From Arsenophonus endosymbiont of Bemisia tabaci Q2 (GTDB lineage Bacteria; Pseudomonadota; Gammaproteobacteria; Enterobacterales; Enterobacteriaceae), in contig NZ_CACTIE010000075.1 in the NCBI RefSeq assembly GCF_902713415.1, forward strand, positions 1 through 38,014: a stretch of 38,014 nucleotides of DNA. The letters are read 5' to 3'. Below the pieces are notes generated by a model. That model made no database searches, was not told where the DNA came from, and worked only from the letters and a program-made list of their open reading frames with translations. Made by a program: the position numbers and the translations under genes. Shown here piece after piece: positions 24,747 to 33,625 of this stretch. Every line of letters begins with the position of its first letter. Position 1 is the first letter of the stretch.

Positions 24747-25853
24747 TTACAGACGCATTGGCATAACAACATAAGCTGCCGCATTACTAGCTACATCTTC
24801 GATTTGTATGCTTGAATTTGAATCAGTTAACAGCAAATTAACCTGTTCACATTTTAGTGTATTTAAAATATCGAGGATATAACTGACGTTAAAACCAATT
24901 TCTATCATCGAGCTTTGATAATTAACATCAACAATTTCTTCTGATTCTTCCTGTTCTGGATTGTTTGCAGTAATTTTAAGTTGATTTTCGCTGATATAGA
25001 GGCGTACACCGCGAAATTTTTCATTTGATAAAATCGCAGCTCGTGAAAATGCTTGTTTAAGTTTATTACAATCCGCGGTCAATGTTTTATCTAGATTTTT
25101 GGGTAGAACACGTCGGTAATCAGGAAAACGACCATCAACTAGTTTTGAGGTGAAAATAAAATCATCAACATGAGCTCGGATATTATTAGTACCAATCTGT
25201 AACTTAAGTGACTCGTCGCTACTATCCAGTAATCGTATAAATTCTACTACCCCTTTTCGAGGAACAATCACTGAATGAGTTGGTAAATTCTCATCAATAT
25301 TAATATTGAGTGAACAGACCGCTAAACGATGGCCATCGGTAGCGACAGTGCGTAATTCTTTACCTTCAGTTTCAAATAGCATGCCATTAAGATAATAGCG
25401 TACATCTTGGTGTGCCATTGAAAACTGGGTAGCTTCAATTAGACGTTTTAACGTCGTTTGAGGGAGTTCAAATTCGACTTCACTTTGCCAATCGTCTAGG
25501 TTTGGGAAATCAGTGGCAGGCAGCGTCGAAAGCGAAAAACGGCTACGACCGGAACGCACCAGTAGATGCTCTCCTTCAAGAGTAACTTTGATTTCTGAGC
25601 CATCGGGTAACCCACGCCAGATATCGAAAAATTTACGGGCAGGTACCGTGATTGAACCATCTTCACCTGGTTGTGTTAGTGTCACTTTTGCGACCATTTC
25701 TACTTCTAGATCGGTACCTGTTAATGAAAGTGTTTTTTCACTGACTTGCAGTAATAAATTACCTAAAATAGGTAATTTAGGCCGCCCACCAAGTGGACCA
25801 CTAACTTGTTGTAGTGGTTTGAGTAATTGTTCACGTTCAATAGTAAATTTCAT
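24747..25853 (-). CDS. dnaN: DNA polymerase III sliding clamp (beta)
   Basis: The beta clamp tethers DNA polymerases and mismatch-repair proteins to DNA as a ring dimer. The product is 368 residues (E. coli 366), with three similar domains: MKFTIEREQLLKPLQQVSGP, then RSGRSRFSLSTLPATDFPNL, QFSMAHQDVRYYLNGMLFE, ATDGHRLAVCSL, PRKGVVEFIRLL, DGRFPDYRRVLPKN, ILSNEKFRGVRLYI and the hydrophobic-pocket C-terminus AAYVVMPMRL. Its ATG lies 4 bp after the dnaA stop, so the two are translationally close, as in E. coli. No lesion is visible. Confidence 0.98.
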   Translation of the reverse strand: MKFTIEREQLLKPLQQVSGPLGGRPKLPILGNLLLQVSEKTLSLTGTDLEVEMVAKVTLTQPGEDGSITVPARKFFDIWRGLPDGSEIKVTLEGEHLLVRSGRSRFSLSTLPATDFPNLDDWQSEVEFELPQTTLKRLIEATQFSMAHQDVRYYLNGMLFETEGKELRTVATDGHRLAVCSLNINIDENLPTHSVIVPRKGVVEFIRLLDSSDESLKLQIGTNNIRAHVDDFIFTSKLVDGRFPDYRRVLPKNLDKTLTADCNKLKQAFSRAAILSNEKFRGVRLYISENQLKITANNPEQEESEEIVDVNYQSSMIEIGFNVSYILDILNTLKCEQVNLLLTDSNSSIQIEDVASNAAAYVVMPMRL

Positions 25854-25857
25854 AGCA

Positions 25858-27243
25858 TTAGGATGATAATGTTCTGATTAAGTTAGAAAAATCCTCTTTG
25901 ATGTCGTGACTTTCCTCCCGTAACTGCTCGATTTTTCGACAAGCATGGAGTACGGTTGTATGATCTCGTCCACCAAAGGCATCGCCAATTTCGGGCAAAC
26001 TATGGTTTGTCAGCTCTTTTGCTAATGCCATTGCCATTTGCCTCGGGCGCGCAACAGAACGGGAACGGCGCTTCGATAACAAGTCAGCAACTTTAATTTT
26101 ATAATATTCAGCAACGGTTTTTTGAATATTATCAATAGTGACCAGTTTTTCTTGTAATGCGAGTAGATCGCGTAATGCTTCACGAACAAAATCAATGGTA
26201 ATTGCCCGACCGGTAAAGTTAGCATTGGCGATAACCCGATTCAACGCCCCTTCTAGCTCTCTAACATTTGAACGCAAGCGTTTGGCAATAAAGAAAGCGA
26301 CTTCATCAGGTAGTTGCATCTGATTTTCGTCAGCTTTTTTCATCAAAATAGCAACACGGGTTTCCAATTCTGGTGGTTCAATCGCAACCGTCAATCCCCA
26401 ACCAAAACGAGATTTTAGTCGATCTTCAACTCCATTAATTTCTTTAGGGTAGCGATCTGAGGTCAGAATGATTTGCTGGTTACCTTCGAGTAACGCATTA
26501 AAGGTATGAAAAAATTCTTCTTGAGAGCGCTCTTTATTAGCAAAAAACTGAATGTCATCAATTAATAATGCATCTACCGAGCGATAATAACGTTTAAAAT
26601 CTTCAATCGCATTATTTTGTAACGCTTTTACCATATCTTGGACAAAACGCTCAGAATGCATATAAACCACTTTTGCATTCGCTTTGTGCGCCATGATGTT
26701 ATTACCTACAGCATGAAGCAGATGAGTTTTACCTAATCCTGTATCACCATAAAGAAAAAGGGGGTTATAAGCTCCGCCAGGATTGTCTGCTACTTGGCTG
26801 GCAGCGGCACGAGCAAGTTGGTTTGATTTACCTTCGACAAAGTTATTAAATGTATGCTTAGGGTTCACATTTGAACGATAAGCTATTTCAGGTTGAACTT
26901 GTTTTTTATCCCAACTAGGGCGTACTGTTGAATTTATTGGCGTCGAAATAGTTTTATTTGCTAGGGTATGCGTTGAGGTACCGCTTGCGGTTATTTGCGG
27001 TTTATTACCCACTTCAAATTTCAATGCAGGCACATCAGAACCACAAAAATCACTCAATAATTCATTAATATTATTGATGTATTTATCTCTTACCCAATCT
27101 AATACAAAACGGTTAGGAACATAGAGTACTAATGTATTATCACTTAATTCTGCCTGGAGAGGGCGTATCCACATACTGAATTCTGTGGCAGGTAACTCAT
27201 CCTGCAATCGGGCAAGACATTGCTGCCAAAGTGAAAATGACAC
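25858..27243 (-). CDS. dnaA: Chromosomal replication initiator DnaA
   Basis: DnaA binds the boxes in oriC and opens the duplex. The product is 461 residues (E. coli 467), started by GTG at 27243 as in E. coli ([18 protein letters not shown]). Domain I is about residues 1-85 and the linker is short. The AAA+ domain has Walker [10 protein letters not shown], with Asp where E. coli has Gly, Walker [12 protein letters not shown], and [11 protein letters not shown]. The C-terminal DNA-binding domain has [12 protein letters not shown] and the signature [16 protein letters not shown] consensus DnaA box upstream (27448) suggests autoregulation. The gene opposes the replication fork in this window. 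Confidence 0.98.
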   Translation of the reverse strand: MSFSLWQQCLARLQDELPATEFSMWIRPLQAELSDNTLVLYVPNRFVLDWVRDKYINNINELLSDFCGSDVPALKFEVGNKPQITASGTSTHTLANKTISTPINSTVRPSWDKKQVQPEIAYRSNVNPKHTFNNFVEGKSNQLARAAASQVADNPGGAYNPLFLYGDTGLGKTHLLHAVGNNIMAHKANAKVVYMHSERFVQDMVKALQNNAIEDFKRYYRSVDALLIDDIQFFANKERSQEEFFHTFNALLEGNQQIILTSDRYPKEINGVEDRLKSRFGWGLTVAIEPPELETRVAILMKKADENQMQLPDEVAFFIAKRLRSNVRELEGALNRVIANANFTGRAITIDFVREALRDLLALQEKLVTIDNIQKTVAEYYKIKVADLLSKRRSRSVARPRQMAMALAKELTNHSLPEIGDAFGGRDHTTVLHACRKIEQLREESHDIKEDFSNLIRTLSS

Positions 27244-27447
27244 GACGGACTCCCCTAAAACAAGACCAATGGAAAATTATTAAATTTAATAGGTAATAAA
27301 AATTGTTAATACCCCAGAAAAGATTTACCGAAAATTTGCGTGACAAACTAAATCAGCTTCTACAAGCTATGATCTCAGTACACTATAATAGATCATAACT
27401 CAAAATTTGAATAAGATCCTCACTCTTTTACACAGTTTTAGCACTTT

Positions 27448-27456
27448 TTATCCACA
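27448..27456 (+). promoter_or_regulatory. DnaA box in the dnaA promoter region
   Basis: Perfect TTATCCACA about 205 bp upstream of the dnaA start codon, followed by GGATT, resembles the E. coli dnaA promoter box. GATC sites nearby (27391-27475) would link dnaA expression to SeqA/Dam. Confidence 0.7.
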
Positions 27457-27623
27457 GGATTAAATTTAGGATCAAGATGTATAAAATGAATAAGGAAGTA
27501 AAAAGAATACTAGCACATATATTAGATATACATAACACCTAGTAAGAGATAACTTTAGATAGATCAAACTAGACGATTAGTCTTTATTTTGAGCCAAATA
27601 ATTTTTTGATCTTTAAATGATCC

Positions 27624-27651
27624 TTGAGATTTCCATGAGAATCCGTATAAT
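27624..27651 (+). promoter_or_regulatory. Sigma70 promoter for rpmH-rnpA-yidD-yidC
   Basis: TTGAGA (27624-27629), a 16-bp spacer and a perfect TATAAT (27646-27651) point toward rpmH. It is one of the best -10 matches in the window. GATC sites precede it at 27608 and 27619. Confidence 0.65.
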
Positions 27652-27832
27652 TTTGCACCTTGTGTGTGATATCATCATTTTGCCAGTTTTCTGGCAGTGC
27701 TTGGTAAGTAAAGAAAAGTAGGGTATTTGTTTAAGTTTTATCGTAGCTAATGGTGGAGAAAAGCGTTGAATTTTTCTTTCTCATTGCGTAATGCTAGATA
27801 TTTTATTACAATCTTTACAATCTTGTCTCTTT

Positions 27833-27958
27833 GCTATTTTGCTTTGCTATTTTGCTTTGCTATTTTGCTATTTTGCTATTTTGCTATTTTGCTATTTTGC
27901 TATTTTGCTATTTTGCTATTTTGCTATATTGGTATTGGTATTGGTGTTGGTGTTGTTA
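27833..27958 (+). repeat. 8-bp microsatellite (GCTATTTT)n plus 6-bp (GGTRTT)n stack
   Basis: GC steps occur at 27833, 27841, 27846, 27854, 27859 and then every 8 bp to 27923. This gives two irregular 13-bp units (GCTATTTTGCTTT) and then about nine 8-bp units GCTATTTT, the last reading GCTATATT. A second array follows at about 27930: GGTATT twice, GGTGTT twice, then GTTACG. The 8-bp unit contains no stop in any frame, so all three plus-strand frames stay open with hydrophobic FCYFAILL-type repeats. This looks like a slippage-prone simple sequence in the rpmH leader, not a gene. Confidence 0.9.
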
Positions 27959-28039
27959 CGATTGGATATATCAGTATTGTTTCTTCCACTGGTCACCCAC
28001 GAATTTACTGAATCAATAATAACTATTTTGTTAAGTTAG

Positions 28040-28195
<156 letters not shown>

Positions 28196-28214
28196 TAACC
28201 CTATCGAAGGGGTT

Positions 28215-28568
28215 ATGCTTGCTTTTCGTAGGGAGTTAAGATTATTAACTCCAAGGCATTTTGATTATGTCTTTCAGCAGCCACAACGGGCGAGTTCTCC
28301 AGAAATCACCATTCTTGGACGCCTCAATGAGCTGGGATACCCGCGCATAGGTTTTACTATCGCAAAAAAAAATATTAAACGGGCACATGAACGCAATCGA
28401 ATTAAGCGATTAATGAGAGAATATTTTCGTTTACATCAGCATGAGTTGCCTTCGATGGATTTTGTGATATTAGTAAGAAAGGGGGTTGCTGCTTTGGATA
28501 ATCAAGAAGTCACCGAAACATTAGGCAAATTATGGCGTCGTCACTGTCGTTTGGCTCGCGGTTCTTAA
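28215..28568 (+). CDS. rnpA: Ribonuclease P protein component
   Basis: RnpA is the basic protein cofactor of RNase P, which trims tRNA 5' ends. The product is 117 residues (E. coli 119): [36 protein letters not shown], the RNR signature [19 protein letters not shown], and the C-terminus [15 protein letters not shown] 28215 is 19 bp after the rpmH stop. It overlaps yidD by 37 bp, the usual enterobacterial arrangement. Confidence 0.97.
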   Translation: MLAFRRELRLLTPRHFDYVFQQPQRASSPEITILGRLNELGYPRIGFTIAKKNIKRAHERNRIKRLMREYFRLHQHELPSMDFVILVRKGVAALDNQEVTETLGKLWRRHCRLARGS

Positions 28569-28792
28569 TCTCGATAATAAGAGGTTATCAATTGATGGTA
28601 AGTCCATTGTTAGGGTCGCGCTGCCGTTTCAACCCTAGCTGTTCCCAATATGGGATAGAAGTGCTATATCGATTTGGATTGATAAAAGGTGGTTGGTTAA
28701 TGATGAAACGCGTATTAAAATGCCATCCTTTACATAGAGGTGGTGACGATCCTGTTCCATCTAGACAGAATGACCATAATAGAGAACATTAA
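28532..28792 (+). CDS. yidD: Membrane protein insertion efficiency factor YidD
   Basis: YidD is a small amphipathic protein at the inner membrane that assists YidC-dependent insertion. The 86-residue product (E. coli 85) has [20 protein letters not shown], the cysteine motif [19 protein letters not shown], and the ending [18 protein letters not shown]. The start overlaps the rnpA 3' end, and yidC begins 2 bp after its stop, so the set is tightly coupled. Confidence 0.96.
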   Translation: MASSLSFGSRFLISIIRGYQLMVSPLLGSRCRFNPSCSQYGIEVLYRFGLIKGGWLMMKRVLKCHPLHRGGDDPVPSRQNDHNREH

Positions 28793-28794
28793 CG

Positions 28795-30435
28795 ATGGAT
28801 TCGCAACGCAATCTTTTATTTATCGCTTTGCTATTTGTTTCGTTTTTAATTTGGCAGACATGGGAAAGTGATAAAAGAGAACCTATAAAGACTGACCAAA
28901 TCGTAAAAAAAATGGATATCCAAAGTCATGATGACCAAGCTAATCTAAGTAATGAGCAAGCTAAATTTATCACAGTAAAAACTGATGTGCTTGAATTACG
29001 TATAAATACCCGTGGCGGCGATATTGATCAGGCTGACCTGTTGCTTTACCCTAAGGAATTACATTCATCTTATCCGTTTCGTTTATTGGAAACCAGTAAA
29101 GATTTTATTTATGAAGCACAGAGTGGCTTGATCGGTCAGGATGGTCCCGATAACCCTGGCTACAATAATAGATTGCGTCCTTTATATCTCTCAAAGGCAA
29201 CCAGTTATGTGTTGCAAGATGGCCAAGATGAACTGCGTGTTCCTCTTACCTTTACTGGTAAAGACGGAGTGGTTTATCAGAAAGTCTATTTATTAAAACG
29301 TGGTAAATATAATATTTCTGTTGAGTATAATATTGAAAATAATAGTGTTAAACCATTGACGATAGCTTTTTTTGGTCAGTTAAAACAGACTGCAGAACTA
29401 CCAAAAAAGCGTGATACAGGAAGTAATAATTTTGCCTTACATACTTATCGTGGCGCAGCATATTCTTCCGATGAAACAAATTATAAAAAATATAGTTTCA
29501 GTGATATTATTGATAATAATTTAAACATTAATACTAAAGGTGGTTGGGTCGCAATGTTGCAGCAATATTTTGCTACAGCATGGATCCCTGGCTATCAGAA
29601 CCAAAACGCTTTTTTTTATACAATCGATTTAAAGAAATCCATTGCTATTATTGGCTATAAGAGTTCGCCGATAACAGTTGCAGCTAATAGTAAAGGAAAT
29701 TACACCTCAACCTTGTGGGTAGGTCCTGAATTACAATCGAAAATGGCAGCAGTTGCACCACATTTAGATTTAACTGTGGACTATGGTTGGCTGTGGTTTA
29801 TTTCTCAACCGTTATTTAAATTATTGAAATTTATTCATGGTTTTATAGGTAACTGGGGCTTTTCCATCATTGTTATTACTTTTATTGTGCGCGGGATTAT
29901 GTATCCTTTAACTAAAGCACAATATACTTCAATGGCAAAAATGCGTCTGTTGCAGCCAAAACTTGCGGCGATAAAAGAACGGATTGGTGATGATAAGCAA
30001 CGTATGAGCCAAGAAATGATGGCTCTCTATAAAGCAGAAAAAGTTAATCCGTTAGGTGGTTGTCTGCCTTTATTGATTCAGATGCCTATTTTCCTAGCTT
30101 TATATTATATGTTGATGGGTTCTGTCGAACTGCGCCATGCTCCCTTTATTGGTTGGATCCAAGATCTATCAGCTCAGGATCCATATTATATTCTACCGTT
30201 TTTAATGGGTTTGACGATGTATATTATTCAGAAAATGTCGCCAACGGCAGTAACTGATCCTATGCAACAGAAGATTATGACCTATATGCCGGTTATTTTT
30301 ACGGTATTTTTCTTGTGGTTTCCTTCTGGTTTGGTTTTATACTATATCGTTAGTAACCTGGTGACGATTATCCAGCAACAAATTATTTATCGTGGATTAG
30401 AAAAGAGTGGCCTACGTAGTCGCGATAAAAAATAA
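28795..30435 (+). CDS. yidC: Membrane protein insertase YidC
   Basis: YidC inserts and folds inner-membrane proteins, including subunit c of ATP synthase encoded in this window. The product is 546 residues (E. coli 548). TM1 is at about residues 5-22 ([18 protein letters not shown]), followed by a large periplasmic beta domain ([35 protein letters not shown]). The conserved C-terminal core has five membrane helices and begins near [34 protein letters not shown] holds the conserved arginine, and [20 protein letters not shown] follows. A basic tail ends the protein. No lesion is visible. Confidence 0.98.
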   Translation: MDSQRNLLFIALLFVSFLIWQTWESDKREPIKTDQIVKKMDIQSHDDQANLSNEQAKFITVKTDVLELRINTRGGDIDQADLLLYPKELHSSYPFRLLETSKDFIYEAQSGLIGQDGPDNPGYNNRLRPLYLSKATSYVLQDGQDELRVPLTFTGKDGVVYQKVYLLKRGKYNISVEYNIENNSVKPLTIAFFGQLKQTAELPKKRDTGSNNFALHTYRGAAYSSDETNYKKYSFSDIIDNNLNINTKGGWVAMLQQYFATAWIPGYQNQNAFFYTIDLKKSIAIIGYKSSPITVAANSKGNYTSTLWVGPELQSKMAAVAPHLDLTVDYGWLWFISQPLFKLLKFIHGFIGNWGFSIIVITFIVRGIMYPLTKAQYTSMAKMRLLQPKLAAIKERIGDDKQRMSQEMMALYKAEKVNPLGGCLPLLIQMPIFLALYYMLMGSVELRHAPFIGWIQDLSAQDPYYILPFLMGLTMYIIQKMSPTAVTDPMQQKIMTYMPVIFTVFFLWFPSGLVLYYIVSNLVTIIQQQIIYRGLEKSGLRSRDKK

Positions 30436-30443
30436 GTTTTGGC

Positions 30444-30477
30444 ATTTTGTTATTTGCAATTAAAGAAATAACAAAAT
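30444..30477 (+). terminator. Hairpin after yidC (first of two)
   Basis: ATTTTGTTATTT (30444-30455) pairs perfectly with AAATAACAAAAT (30466-30477) around a 10-nt loop, 9 bp after the yidC stop. The stem is AT-rich and has no T tract, so its role as a terminator is uncertain. Confidence 0.45.
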
Positions 30478-30481
30478 AGAA

Positions 30482-30519
30482 AATATATTAAAGCGGTCAT
30501 TAGACCGCCTTAATATATT
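30482..30519 (+). terminator. Strong 17-bp hairpin before mnmE
   Basis: AATATATTAAAGCGGTC (30482-30498) pairs with GACCGCCTTAATATATT (30503-30519) around ATTA, with a single mismatch. The GC core and AT-rich flank resemble a terminator or attenuator. It lies 22 bp before the mnmE start, so it may limit read-through from yidC or be part of the mnmE leader. Confidence 0.6.
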
Positions 30520-30541
30520 TATGGTAATAATTGAGAGTAAA

Positions 30542-31912
30542 ATGAGTATATATATCAATGATACAATTATTGCGCAGGCAACCCCTCCTGGACGTGGTGG
30601 TGTTGGTATTTTGCGAATATCAGGGCCAAAAGTTGTTGAAGTTGCCCGCATTGTTTTAGGTAAAATACCTCGACCTCGCTATGCGGATTACCTCCCTTTC
30701 TATGATGACAAGGGCAAAGTGTTAGATCAGGGAATTGCCCTCTATTTTCCTTCCCCCAACTCATTTACTGGTGAAGATGTTCTTGAATTGCAAGGGCATG
30801 GTGGGCCTATCATTATTGATTTATTACTTAAACAGATTTTAGCTATCAATGAGATCCGGATTGCTAATCCAGGTGAATTTTCTGAGCGCGCCTTTCTTAA
30901 TGACAAAATGGATTTAGCTCAGGCGGAAGCTATTGGTGATCTAATCGATGCAAGTACTGAGCAGGCTGCTCGTTCAGCGGTAAATTCGTTACAGGGTGTT
31001 TTCTCACAGCAGATTTATAAAATGCTGGAAGCGCTTACTAACTTGCGTATTTACGTTGAAGCTGCAATTGATTTTCCAGATGAAGAAATTGATTTTTTAT
31101 CTGATGGTAAGATAGAAACAAAATTGAATCAGGTAATAGTCCATTTGGATAGTGTGCGTTTACAAGCTTATCAAGGTAGCTTATTACGAGAAGGCATGAA
31201 GGTTGTGATTACAGGACGACCGAATGCAGGTAAATCTAGCTTATTAAACGCGCTATCTGGCCGTGAAACGGCGATTGTAACGGATATTGCTGGCACAACC
31301 AGAGATGTATTACGTGAACATATTCATATTGATGGTATGCCTCTGCATATTATTGACACGGCAGGCTTACGTGAAGCGACAGATGAAGTTGAGAGAATAG
31401 GTATTGAGCGAGCTTGGCAAGAAATAGAGCAAGCGGATCATATATTATTTATGGTGGATAGCACCACTACAGAAGAAACTGAACCTGAGCAGATTTGGCC
31501 GGAATTTATGGCGCGATTGCCGAAATCTTTACCTATTACGGTAATTAGAAATAAAGTCGATATTACTAATGAACCAGTAACAATAAAAAAAGTTAGTAAT
31601 TACTCACTTATTTACCTGTCAGCCTATCGCAAAGAAGGTATTGATTTATTGCGTCAACATTTGAAAGAAAGTATTGGATTTAATCATTATATAGAAGGCG
31701 GATTCTTAGCCAGACGCCGTCATATTCAAGCACTTAATATTGCCGCAGAGCATTTACAGCAAGGTTATCAAAAGTTAGTGGTTGCTCACTCTGGTGAGTT
31801 ATTAGCAGAAGAACTTCGTTTGGTTCAACAGGCATTAAGTGAAATTACAGGGGAATTTAGCTCCGATGACTTATTAAGTCGTATTTTTTCCAGCTTCTGT
31901 ATTGGAAAATAG
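30542..31912 (+). CDS. mnmE: tRNA U34 modification GTPase MnmE
   Basis: MnmE (TrmE) partners MnmG in the cmnm5U34 modification. The product is 456 residues from ATG 30542 (E. coli 454) and begins [19 protein letters not shown]; an in-frame ATG at 30521 lies in the hairpin region and is rejected. The N-terminal folate-binding domain has [15 protein letters not shown], then the helical domain [20 protein letters not shown]. The G domain has G1 [10 protein letters not shown]2 [10 protein letters not shown]3 DTAGLRE and G4 NKVD. The essential C-terminal CIGK motif is present in FSSFCIGK. It follows yidC after 106 bp. Confidence 0.97.
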   Translation: MSIYINDTIIAQATPPGRGGVGILRISGPKVVEVARIVLGKIPRPRYADYLPFYDDKGKVLDQGIALYFPSPNSFTGEDVLELQGHGGPIIIDLLLKQILAINEIRIANPGEFSERAFLNDKMDLAQAEAIGDLIDASTEQAARSAVNSLQGVFSQQIYKMLEALTNLRIYVEAAIDFPDEEIDFLSDGKIETKLNQVIVHLDSVRLQAYQGSLLREGMKVVITGRPNAGKSSLLNALSGRETAIVTDIAGTTRDVLREHIHIDGMPLHIIDTAGLREATDEVERIGIERAWQEIEQADHILFMVDSTTTEETEPEQIWPEFMARLPKSLPITVIRNKVDITNEPVTIKKVSNYSLIYLSAYRKEGIDLLRQHLKESIGFNHYIEGGFLARRRHIQALNIAAEHLQQGYQKLVVAHSGELLAEELRLVQQALSEITGEFSSDDLLSRIFSSFCIGK

Positions 31913-32251
31913 CATGTAAAAAAAACAATCACTCCACATCAGCAGGCAGATCTATTTCAGGCAATAACTTGTTAAATTTTAAGCTACATTGATATCCTCT
32001 CGGCCAAAAGGTCGAGAGTTGTTACTGTCTCTGGATCACAAATTGTTCTTTAGTTGGCTTTATTTTCGATTAAAATGTTTTACTTTAAGTAGTTTAATAT
32101 TTGAACGGCTTTAAATATTATTAAATAACGCAAATTAACTGACCATTTTTTACTCTAATTTATCGGAATATGTTTATCTAACCCTGGCGTAAAGGAGATA
32201 ATTTTTCCTTATTGTTATATAGCACTGGGGAGAATGATTTAACTTGATTCA
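31913..32251. other. Non-coding decay region after mnmE
   Basis: No gene was recognised. A terminator hairpin lies at 31997-32018. The rest is AT-rich. Together with the yqhA remnant to its right it makes nearly 1 kb without an intact gene before mutH. Confidence 0.6.
31997..32018 (+). terminator. Hairpin after mnmE
   Basis: CTCTCGGCC (31997-32005) pairs with GGTCGAGAG (32010-32018) around AAAA, with one G-U pair. A mixed TTGTTACTGT tract follows. It is a plausible mnmE terminator with an imperfect T run. Confidence 0.6.
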
Positions 32252-32599
32252 TTAGCTTTTGGTATTTTTACTCATTCTATCAATATAAGCCATGCCAAAG
32301 GCTGATAAAACAAAAGCCAAATAGATAATTACACTCCACATTATTTTATTATCGGCTACTTTTTCAGCTTCCATAAACAGTCGTAAAAGATGAACCGAAG
32401 AAATAGCAACAATTGATGAGGCAACTTTATAGCTGGGCGACTTTAAAATGATTACAAGTAATTACTCTATATCAGTAAATTTATATTGGAGAAAAACATA
32501 TATTTTTGTAATCAAAATTAAGACGCTTAGCTATAGCTCAAAGCAGAACAGATAGCTACCAATCAAAACAGGATGAACAAAGATCCAGCAATATCCATT
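32252..32599 (-). pseudogene. yqhA: yqhA (UPF0114 membrane protein) remnant, split by a MITE
   Basis: On the minus strand 32427-32252 reads [18 protein letters not shown], continues [20 protein letters not shown], then [17 protein letters not shown] and stop. This matches the C-terminal third of E. coli YqhA, a small multi-pass inner-membrane protein of unknown function. Upstream of the MITE (32430-32533), about 32599-32536 in another frame reads WIFVHPVLIG, weakly like the YqhA N-terminal helix. If both are right, about 75 middle residues are missing exactly at the MITE. The C-terminal identification is firm and the N-terminal one is weak. Confidence 0.65.
32430..32533 (-). mobile_element. 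MITE copy 2 (104 bp), in yqhA remnant
   Basis: This copy is inverted relative to copies 1 and 4. It begins TAGCTGGGCGACTTTAAAAT and ends TTAAGACGCTTAGCTA, with TA at 32428-32429 and 32534-32535. It differs from copies 1, 3 and 4 by a few substitutions and one extra T. Confidence 0.9.
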
Positions 32600-32700
32600 T
32601 TATCTACAGGATACGCTGTTTTGTTAAACAAGCTAACAGCTCTTTTTAACATAAACCATCCTGTCAAGACTGTAAATTAAACCAGTAAAGGATTTTTATT

Positions 32701-32731
32701 AGAGTTATCCAGTAAAATTGTGGATAACTCT
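32701..32731. promoter_or_regulatory. Palindromic hairpin containing a consensus DnaA box, upstream of mutH
   Basis: AGAGTTATCC (32701-32710) and GGATAACTCT (32722-32731) form a perfect 10-bp inverted repeat around an 11-nt spacer. The right arm includes TGTGGATAA (32719-32727), a perfect DnaA box on the minus strand, and the left arm is a near-match (TTATCCAGT). It lies about 170 bp before mutH. It may be a terminator for leftward transcription or a DnaA-binding palindrome. Confidence 0.6.
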
Positions 32732-32902
32732 ACTTGAGATCCTGTTTATTACCGATTCGATTAAATTCATAACAGAAAAAATATGTCGACCATGGATCAA
32801 ATGATTTGATTATCAATGGATTGTTTTTATTTACTCAATTTATGTTAAAATTTTCACTGTATGTACAAATTTAACTGGCTATTTTTTATACAGGTATGAT
32901 TT

Positions 32903-33592
32903 ATGCAATTTTCTTCCCTGCCCCCTGATGATGAACAAAGTTTACTGAGTAAAACCAACAACCTAGCGGGTTATACGATGGCTGAACTGGCTTATCAGGC
33001 AGGTATCTCAGTCCCACACGACCTTAGATTTGCTAAAGGTTGGGTAGGTCAGTTATTAGAATATTGTTTAGGCGCAAATGCTGGTAGCAAAGCAGAACAA
33101 GATTTTGCCCATCTTGGTATTGAACTTAAAACCATTCCTATTAACCGCTATGGTGAGCCATTAGAAACAACCTTCGTTTGTGTGGCAGCTTTAACCGGTA
33201 ATAGTGGAGTAACCTGGCTTTCAAGTCATCTACGTCATAAGTTATCACGGGTTTTATGGATACCCATTGAAGGTGAGCGCCAAATCCCATTAGTTAAGCG
33301 AAGAGTTGCTTCACCCTTATTGTGGAGTCCCAATCCCATTGAAGAGCAGCTGCTTAAAACAGATTGGGAAGAGTTAATGGATATGATTGTATTAGGTCAG
33401 GTTGAAAACATCACCGCACGCCATGGCCAGGTACTACAAATCCGCCCTAAAGCTGCAAATAATAATGCTTTGACAGAAGGGATAGGTAAACATGGCCAAC
33501 CAATAATGACGCTACCGCGTGGATTTTATCTGAAGAAAAATTTTACTGCTCCAATACTGGCACGCCATTTTGATTTACCAGATCATAAATAA
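32903..33592 (+). CDS. mutH: DNA mismatch repair endonuclease MutH
   Basis: MutH nicks the unmethylated strand at hemimethylated GATC after activation by MutS and MutL. The product is 229 residues, as in E. coli. The catalytic D-E-K triad lies in [14 protein letters not shown] as Asp67, Glu74 and Lys76 (E. coli 70, 77, 79). Other matches are [81 protein letters not shown] and [20 protein letters not shown]. It is the only intact gene in the right-hand 6 kb, which suggests continued selection. The result implies Dam methylation and methyl-directed repair still operate. Confidence 0.97.
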   Translation: MQFSSLPPDDEQSLLSKTNNLAGYTMAELAYQAGISVPHDLRFAKGWVGQLLEYCLGANAGSKAEQDFAHLGIELKTIPINRYGEPLETTFVCVAALTGNSGVTWLSSHLRHKLSRVLWIPIEGERQIPLVKRRVASPLLWSPNPIEEQLLKTDWEELMDMIVLGQVENITARHGQVLQIRPKAANNNALTEGIGKHGQPIMTLPRGFYLKKNFTAPILARHFDLPDHK

Positions 33593-33625
33593 CAACTTAA
33601 CCCAGCTATCTGCCGAGTGTGGTCT

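Noticed and set aside
27833..27930. CRISPR-like array
   Set aside because: Unit is only 8 bp with no spacers; it is a microsatellite.
27766..28011. Hydrophobic repeat 'protein' between dnaA and rpmH
   Set aside because: Open only because the 8-bp unit lacks stops in any phase; TTG start, no clear RBS, equivalent open frames in all three phases.
30521..30541. Upstream ATG for mnmE
   Set aside because: It lies at the foot of the 17-bp hairpin and adds residues absent from the family.
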